From the NCBI GenBank assembly GCA_902806065.1, contig CADCVE010000022.1, forward strand, positions 53,598-117,597: a stretch of DNA of 64,000 bases, in the 5' to 3' direction. The notes beneath the pieces are model-generated. The model had not been told where the DNA came from. It worked only from the letters and a program-made list of their open reading frames with translations, and searched no databases. Made by a program: the position numbers and the translations under genes. Source of the stretch: an uncultured Rubrobacteraceae bacterium. Lineage in GTDB: Bacteria; Actinomycetota; Rubrobacteria; Rubrobacterales; Rubrobacteraceae. Within the stretch, counting starts at the first letter, position 1. Every line of letters begins with the position of its first letter. Shown here in pieces: positions 59,297 through 64,000 of the stretch.

Positions 59297-60595
59297 TTGA
59301 ATGCCGGTGAGGTCCGGGTACGCTTCGCTCCCAGCCCCACGGGGATGCTCCACCTCGGCGGCGCCCGCACTGCGCTGTTCAACTACCTCTTCGCTCGCCA
59401 TCACGGCGGCAGGCTCGTCCTGCGTGTCGAGGATACCGACCTGTTGCGAAGCTCAAGAGAGTTCGAGCGTACCCAGATAGAAGACCTCCAGTGGCTCGGC
59501 CTCTCCTTTGATGAGGGGCCGTATCGGCAGAGTGAGCGCGGAAGTCTTTATGAGGAGGCTGCGCGGCGGCTCTCCAGAGCAGGGTTGACCTATGAGGCGG
59601 AGGACGAGGCCGGCCGCAGGGCCATCTACTTCCGTCCGGCCTCGCGGAGCGGGATCTTTAGAGACAGGTTACGGGGCGAGATCAGGTTCTCCAACACAGA
59701 GGACTTCGTTATCCGCAAGTCCGACGGCACCCCGGCTTACAACTTCGCGGCGGTCGTGGACGACGCGGCGATGGGCATAAGCCATGTCATTCGAGGTGAG
59801 GAGCACCTGCCGAACACCGCCCGCCAGGCGCTTCTGTATCGTGCGCTGGGACTTCAGGAGCCAGAGTTTCTGCACCTCGGTTTGATCCTCGGTCCCGACG
59901 GCAAGAAGCTGTCCAAGCGTCACGGCGCCGCGAGTGTCTCCGCTTACCGTTACGAAGGCTACCTGCCCGAGGCGCTTGTGAACTACCTGGCGCTCCTCGG
60001 TTGGTCGCACCCGGAGGGCAAGGAGGAGTTCGCGAACCTCGACGAGCTTGCGCGGGAGTGGGACCTCTCACGCCTTGGTGCGAGCCCCGCTACCTTCGAT
60101 CCCGACCGCCTCTTCTTCGTCAACGCCCGCCATATCCGCGCGCTGCCCGTGGAGGAGTTGTACGAGCGGTTGGGGGCTTTCCTGGAGGAGCCTTTACCCA
60201 AGGGGCGGGAGTTACTCGCGGTCGAGGCGATGCGCGAGGAGATGCGGCTACTCTCCGAGGCGCCGCGGCTCTTGCGTGAGATCACGGGGCCAGTGAACCT
60301 ATCTTCCTTTGTTGGGGAGTTGCCGGAGTCGAGCGAGGCCGTTTTCGCACGCGCCATCGAGGTTCTGGAAGGACGGGAGATCGAGGATCTGGAGGGAGGG
60401 CGGGTCCTGGTTCGGGAGTTGCGGTCGTGGGCGAAGGATCGGAGTATAAAGACGCGGGATCTGCTCCATCCCCTGCGCCTCGCCCTGACGGGACGTGACC
60501 GGGGGCCGGAGATGGCGTACCTCTTCGCGGTGCTGGGCACTGCGGAATCGCGGGCGCGGATAAAACGTGCGCGAGAGGCTAGACTAGGCGCATGA
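59297..60595 (+). CDS. gltX: glutamyl-tRNA synthetase
   Basis: A 432-residue class I synthetase. The HIGH motif appears as MLHLGGART after RFAPSPTG, and the KMSKS motif as KKLSKRHGA. The anticodon-binding part is shorter than in most GltX proteins of 470-490 residues. It may charge both tRNA-Glu and tRNA-Gln if an amidotransferase exists elsewhere, as is usual in actinobacteria. The start is TTG, five bases after ispF, and the stop overlaps cysS (ATGA). Confidence 0.93.
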   Translation: MNAGEVRVRFAPSPTGMLHLGGARTALFNYLFARHHGGRLVLRVEDTDLLRSSREFERTQIEDLQWLGLSFDEGPYRQSERGSLYEEAARRLSRAGLTYEAEDEAGRRAIYFRPASRSGIFRDRLRGEIRFSNTEDFVIRKSDGTPAYNFAAVVDDAAMGISHVIRGEEHLPNTARQALLYRALGLQEPEFLHLGLILGPDGKKLSKRHGAASVSAYRYEGYLPEALVNYLALLGWSHPEGKEEFANLDELAREWDLSRLGASPATFDPDRLFFVNARHIRALPVEELYERLGAFLEEPLPKGRELLAVEAMREEMRLLSEAPRLLREITGPVNLSSFVGELPESSEAVFARAIEVLEGREIEDLEGGRVLVRELRSWAKDRSIKTRDLLHPLRLALTGRDRGPEMAYLFAVLGTAESRARIKRAREARLGA

Positions 60596-62007
60596 GTATT
60601 AGCGTTCGGGATACTTTGAGCGGACAGATGGTGGAGGTCGGGGAGAACGGCCGGGTTGGCGTCTACGTCTGTGGTCCCACGGTCTACAACCACATACACA
60701 TCGGCAACGCGCGAGCGCCGCTGTTCTGGGACGTAGTCGTGCGGTACTTGAGGAGCCGGGACTACGAGGTCATGTTGGTGCAGAACATCACGGACATCGA
60801 GGACAAGATCATCAACAAGGCCAACGAAGAGGGTGTCTCCTGGGAGGAGATCGTGGATCGTTACACGGCCTCTTTCCACGAGCGCCTGGAGAAGATGGGA
60901 GTAGCTCTCCCGGACGTAGAGCCCCGCGCCACCGAGCACATCCCCGAGATGATCTCCCTGATAGAAGACCTGATCGAATCGGATCACGCGTACGCCCCCG
61001 GCAACGGCGATGTCTACTACGACGTCAGAAGCTACCCGCCTTACGGAGCCTTGAGCAAGCAGCGCCCCGACGAGATGCGCGAGACCGAGAAGGGCACAAC
61101 CAGCTACAAGAAGAGCCCTCTGGACTTCGCACTGTGGAAGGCCTCCAAGCCGGGAGAGCCTGCCTGGGAGAGTCCCTGGGGCTCGGGACGTCCCGGCTGG
61201 CACATCGAGTGCTCGGCGATGGTCGAGAAGCATCTACCGGACGGGGCGGACATTCACGGCGGTGGCACCGACTTGCGCTTCCCGCACCACGAGAACGAGC
61301 TCGCCCAGAGCACCGGCGCTCACCCGGATCACACCTTCGTCCGCGCCTGGGCTCATCACGGTATGGTCAACTTCGCGGACACTGGCAAGATGGCGAAATC
61401 GCTGGGCAATATCCTGGACGTAGAGAGAGCCGTCGACCTTCATGGCCGCAACGCTCTTCGGATGTGGCTGTTGCAGAGTCACTACTCGCAGCCCATCGAT
61501 TACTCTGAGGAGATCCTGGAAGAAAAGAGGCGTGCCTGCGAGCGGCTCCTGCGCCTCTCCCGTCAGATCTCCGGCTCCGGGACGTCCTCTGATCTCTCCG
61601 AGCGCCTCGCCAAGGAACTGGGAGAGAGGTTCGACACAGCAATGCGCGACGACTTCAATACCCCGGAGGCCGTGGCGGCGCTCTTCGAGGTCGCGGGAAG
61701 GGCGGGGCAGGAGATCTCCATCCATCCCGAAGTAGCACAAGAGTTCGCCTCGCTCGGAGCAGCGATGGAGGAGATCCTTATCGTCTTGGGCTTCGACCTC
61801 TTGGAGGAAGCCGAGATCGACGTAAACGGCGTACGCGTGCGCTACGAAGAAGAGCCTCGCAAAGAGACCTTGCTGAAGGTCGTCAAGAGAGAGGAAGCCC
61901 GGCGAAAGAAAGACTGGGCAGCCGCAGATCGGCTGCGCGACGAATTGCATGACGAGGGCTGGACCGTCGAGGATACGCCTGAAGGCCCTATCGTGAGCCG
62001 CCGGTAG
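60592..62007 (+). CDS. cysS: cysteinyl-tRNA synthetase
   Basis: A 471-residue class I synthetase. The HIGH region is [17 protein letters not shown], preceded by the zinc ligand Cys in YVCGPTV; further zinc ligands lie in HIECSAM and HHENELAQ. The KMSKS equivalent is KMAKSLGN. The last 40 residues form the anticodon-recognition tail ([19 protein letters not shown]). It starts with ATG overlapping gltX. Confidence 0.95.
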   Translation: MSISVRDTLSGQMVEVGENGRVGVYVCGPTVYNHIHIGNARAPLFWDVVVRYLRSRDYEVMLVQNITDIEDKIINKANEEGVSWEEIVDRYTASFHERLEKMGVALPDVEPRATEHIPEMISLIEDLIESDHAYAPGNGDVYYDVRSYPPYGALSKQRPDEMRETEKGTTSYKKSPLDFALWKASKPGEPAWESPWGSGRPGWHIECSAMVEKHLPDGADIHGGGTDLRFPHHENELAQSTGAHPDHTFVRAWAHHGMVNFADTGKMAKSLGNILDVERAVDLHGRNALRMWLLQSHYSQPIDYSEEILEEKRRACERLLRLSRQISGSGTSSDLSERLAKELGERFDTAMRDDFNTPEAVAALFEVAGRAGQEISIHPEVAQEFASLGAAMEEILIVLGFDLLEEAEIDVNGVRVRYEEEPRKETLLKVVKREEARRKKDWAAADRLRDELHDEGWTVEDTPEGPIVSRR

Positions 62008-62010
62008 CCC

Positions 62011-62730
62011 TTGAAAGGGGACCTCGTCTACGGTCTCCGCCCTGTCGTGGAAGCTCTCAGGAGCAAGCGCCGCGAGGTACGAGAGGTCCTGGATTCCGTG
62101 GGGGATAAAGAGGTCGCCGCGGAGGCCGCAGCGCGGGGAATACCCGTAAAGCGTACCTCTCGCGACCGGATCGAGGAGCTAGCCACCGGCGCGGTGCATC
62201 AGGGTGTCGTGGCGCGGGTGGGCCCATATCCGTACTCGGGACTGCAGGAGATTTTGGCCCTCCCCAACCCGCTCGTGGTCGTCCTCGACGGCGTCACCGA
62301 CCCGCGCAACCTTGGAGCGGTGCTCCGGGCGGCGGATGGAGCGGGGGCGAGTGGCGTGGTGATCCCGAAAGACCGGGCCGCAGGCGTTACACCCGTAGTA
62401 GTAAAAGCGAGTGCGGGGGCTAGCGAGCACATGCTCACAGCGCGGGAGACGAACCTCCGGCGGGCTCTTGAAAAGATGAAAGAGGCCGGGGCGTGGATAT
62501 ACGCTGCCGAGGGCGGGGCGGCAGGCGCCGGGGCGACGGCGTATACGGATCTCGACCTCTCGGGGCCGGTCGCCTTCGTGCTTGGGAGCGAGGGGCAGGG
62601 TATCAGGCGCCTGGTGCGCGAGGGATGCGACGGCGCCGTCTCTATCCCGATGAGTGGGGCTGTCTCCTCGCTGAACGTTTCGGTAGCGTCCGCGGTGTTG
62701 CTTTTCGAGGCGAGGCGGCAGCGGGGGTGA
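62011..62730 (+). CDS. rlmB: 23S rRNA (guanosine-2'-O-) methyltransferase RlmB-like (SpoU family)
   Basis: A 239-residue SpoU/TrmH-family methyltransferase with the trefoil-knot motifs in order: DPRNLGAVLRAADGAGASGV, FVLGSEGQGIRRLV and SIPMSGAVSSLNVSVASAVLLFE. An N-terminal substrate-binding domain of about 75 residues (GLRPVVEALRS) identifies the RlmB-like type, although other 2'-O-methylation sites cannot be excluded. TTG start just after cysS; its stop overlaps the start of yacP. Confidence 0.9.
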   Translation: MKGDLVYGLRPVVEALRSKRREVREVLDSVGDKEVAAEAAARGIPVKRTSRDRIEELATGAVHQGVVARVGPYPYSGLQEILALPNPLVVVLDGVTDPRNLGAVLRAADGAGASGVVIPKDRAAGVTPVVVKASAGASEHMLTARETNLRRALEKMKEAGAWIYAAEGGAAGAGATAYTDLDLSGPVAFVLGSEGQGIRRLVREGCDGAVSIPMSGAVSSLNVSVASAVLLFEARRQRG

Positions 62731-63233
62731 CGCAGTACCTGGTTCTGGACGGCTACAACATAATCGGGGCGCTTGGGCGTTACGCGACGCGCTCGACGGG
62801 CGGCCTCGACGAGTCGCGGGAGCTGCTCATCAACGATGCTCTCAAGGCCGCCGGGTGGACGGGTAGAGAGATCATCATTGTCTTCGACGCGTCCCGCAGC
62901 CCGGAGACGGGGCGAACCGAGCTCCGGGCTGGAGGCGCCGTGCGCGTGATGTACAGCGCCCCCAAGGAGTCGGCCGACGACGTCATAGAGCGCCTGGTCA
63001 GAACCGGGGGCGGCTCTTACACCGTCTGCACGGCCGACTTCGCCCTCCAGCGTACCGTCCTCGCCAACGGCGGCGCTCGCTCGGCCCCACGAGAGTTCGA
63101 AGACCTCCTGAACGAGCTGCCCGCCCTCACCCGCACCCCCGACGTGCCCTTCCGCGCCCGCGTCTCCGACCGCCTCTCACCCGAAGTCCTGAGGTCTCTC
63201 GAAGCCCTTCGCCGGAAGGCGGAGGGGCGTTAG
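62727..63233 (+). CDS. NYN-domain RNA-binding nuclease (YacP/Rae1-like)
   Basis: A 168-residue NYN-domain protein of the YacP type. The acidic PIN-like active site shows LVLDGYNII at the start (Asp8), IVFDAS in the middle and YTVCTADFALQR. In Bacillus the relative Rae1 cleaves mRNA on the ribosome. The GTG at 62727 overlaps the rlmB stop (GTGA) and fixes the start. The cysS-rlmB-yacP order is conserved in Firmicutes and Actinobacteria. Confidence 0.88.
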   Translation: MTQYLVLDGYNIIGALGRYATRSTGGLDESRELLINDALKAAGWTGREIIIVFDASRSPETGRTELRAGGAVRVMYSAPKESADDVIERLVRTGGGSYTVCTADFALQRTVLANGGARSAPREFEDLLNELPALTRTPDVPFRARVSDRLSPEVLRSLEALRRKAEGR

Positions 63234-63317
63234 AGCGGTCAGCGTTTAGCCACCGGCAAGACTCTCGCTTCGACGCGGACTCCTCGTCACTTCCGTATCC
63301 TGGGAAGGAGCCGGGCC

Positions 63318-63326
63318 TGTTAGAAT
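63318..63326 (+). promoter_or_regulatory. extended -10 of the tRNA cluster
   Basis: TGTTAGAAT (TG-N-TAGAAT) lies 58 bases before the first tRNA. No -35 match is seen at 17 bases, which is acceptable for an extended -10 promoter. Confidence 0.35.
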
Positions 63327-63383
63327 GGACGTAGGTCAAGACCAGAAGCCGAAAGCCGATCGCTGACGGCTTGTAGCCAACAA

Positions 63384-63455
63384 GCCTGAGTAGCTCAGTG
63401 GTAGAGCAGCCGCCTTGTAAGCGGCAGGTCGGGGGTTCGAATCCCTTCTCAGGCT
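63384..63455 (+). tRNA. tRNA-Thr (anticodon UGU)
   Basis: The cloverleaf is complete: acceptor GCCTGAG/CTCAGGC, D-arm with AGCTCAGTGGTAGAGC, anticodon loop CTTGTAA with TGT, T-loop TTCGAAT, discriminator T. The CCA end is not encoded. First of four tRNA genes leading to tuf. Confidence 0.95.
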
Positions 63456-63534
63456 CTGCGGCGATCCGTTGAAAAGTCGGCTCCCTTTGCTACCATATGC
63501 AAGCGTCAGAGGTGTGTGGTCTTCGGGCGTCCGT

Positions 63535-63616
63535 GGGGGTGTGCCCGAGCGGCCAAAGGGAGCAGGCTGTAAACCTGCCGGCTTAGCCTACGGAGGTTCG
63601 AATCCTCCCGCCCCCA
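63535..63616 (+). tRNA. tRNA-Tyr (anticodon GUA)
   Basis: A class II tRNA with a long variable arm. Acceptor GGGGGTG/CGCCCCC, anticodon loop CTGTAAA with GTA, variable arm around GGCTTAGCCTA, T-loop TTCGAAT, discriminator A. CCA is not encoded. Confidence 0.95.
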
Positions 63617-63630
63617 CTAGCAGAGGACAC

Positions 63631-63703
<73 letters not shown>

Positions 63704-63751
63704 CTTGGGTACGGGCCTTAAAGATATGGCGCCGGCCCTCGATACAGGCGT

Positions 63752-63825
63752 GGCGGTGTAGCTCAGTCGGTTAGAGCAGCGGAATCATAATCCGCGTGTC
63801 GCAGGTTCGAGTCCTGCCACCGCTA
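63752..63825 (+). tRNA. tRNA-Met (anticodon CAU, elongator-like)
   Basis: Acceptor GGCGGTG/CACCGCT with a terminal G-U pair, D-loop with AGTCGGTTAGAGC, anticodon stem GCGGA/TCCGC around ATCATAA with CAT, T-loop TTCGAGT, discriminator A. The anticodon stem lacks the three G-C pairs of initiator tRNA, so it is an elongator tRNA-Met (or, less likely, a tRNA-Ile with lysidine). Confidence 0.9.
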
Positions 63826-63867
63826 CTCATGGTCTCAACAAGTTAAAGAGAGAAAGGAAGTAGAGCA

Positions 63868-64000
63868 GTGGCGAAAGGAAGATTTGAGAGGAACAAGCCG
63901 CACCTGAACGTGGGCACTATCGGCCACGTCGACCACGGCAAGACTACCCTCACCGCCGCGATCACCAAGGTCCTCGCCAAGCAGTACCCCGATGACCCCG
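63868..64000 (+). CDS. tuf: elongation factor Tu, 5' part
   Basis: The first 44 codons of EF-Tu, cut by the window end. It starts with GTG after AAAGGAAG, and has the universal N-terminus with [22 protein letters not shown], which includes the P-loop [10 protein letters not shown]-Tu delivers aminoacyl-tRNA to the ribosome. It follows the tRNA cluster by 42 bases, an arrangement known from several bacteria in which tRNA and tuf are co-transcribed. Confidence 0.97.
   Translation, partial: MAKGRFERNKPHLNVGTIGHVDHGKTTLTAAITKVLAKQYPDDP

Noticed and set aside
59983..61233. Long open frame (416 codons) on the minus strand
   Set aside because: Antisense to gltX and cysS, no domain, composition typical of antisense frames.
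63368..63386. Seven-pair hairpin overlapping the 5' end of the first tRNA
   Set aside because: Short, and it would compete with the tRNA fold; it probably arises by chance from the GCC start.

Overview
The window is GC-rich, densely coded actinobacterial chromosome. The run radA-disA-carD-ispD-ispF-gltX-cysS-rlmB-yacP-tRNAs-tuf, the actinobacterial style of the metal transporters and glycosyltransferases, frequent GTG/TTG starts and several apparently leaderless genes point to a deep-branching actinobacterium, most likely Rubrobacter or a relative. That assignment is recognition from memory, not a database match.

Layout. 0-6 kb: unlinked hydrolases, an SPW-repeat membrane protein and an ABC1/UbiB-type kinase, separated by intergenic DNA with long perfect hairpins. 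5.9-7.9 kb: two exported proteins of unknown function, the second closed by a textbook terminator. 8.0-11.4 kb: an acyl-CoA dehydrogenase, a class III CoA-transferase fused to a PchB/AroQ-like chorismate-mutase-fold domain, and an unknown Cys/His-rich protein. 11.9-22.2 kb: a long plus-strand operon for ADP-heptose synthesis and use (GmhA-GmhB fusion, HldE, three GT9 heptosyltransferase-like proteins, two other glycosyltransferases, an SDR and an aldehyde dehydrogenase). 22.2-28.2 kb: DUF2795 protein, APC amino-acid transporter, universal stress protein, NagA, UMF1-type MFS transporter, ZIP transporter. 28.8-34.5 kb: a minus-strand cassette of a 1609-residue P-type ATPase, a protein ending in an E3-binding domain and a small membrane protein. 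34.7-39.3 kb: a Mn/Zn/Fe ABC transporter operon with a permease-winged-helix fusion, divergent from its likely DtxR/MntR regulator, with an operator lying between -35 and -10. 39.3-48.3 kb: NUDIX hydrolase, subtilase, hotdog thioesterase and an inverted relic of it, fadD, SDR, NarL-type regulator, Fe-S scaffold and an HD-GYP protein.

48.3-54.9 kb: leaderless ychF, then a GrdB/PrdB-like gene whose reading frame is interrupted by one in-frame TGA exactly at the first position of a UxxC redox motif (a probable selenoprotein), a DUF6391 membrane protein coupled to a thioredoxin-NHL protein, a Gfo/Idh/MocA oxidoreductase, a MESH1-like HD hydrolase and a transposase relic. 54.9-64 kb: the conserved housekeeping operon linking DNA repair, c-di-AMP, transcription control, isoprenoid synthesis and translation, followed by tRNA-Thr(UGU), tRNA-Tyr, tRNA-Thr(GGU), tRNA-Met and the start of tuf.

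The items most worth following are the TGA-containing GrdB/PrdB-like gene, the CoA-transferase/PchB-like fusion, the heptose operon without a recognisable HldD in a presumed Gram-positive, and a DisA whose RHR motif is altered.
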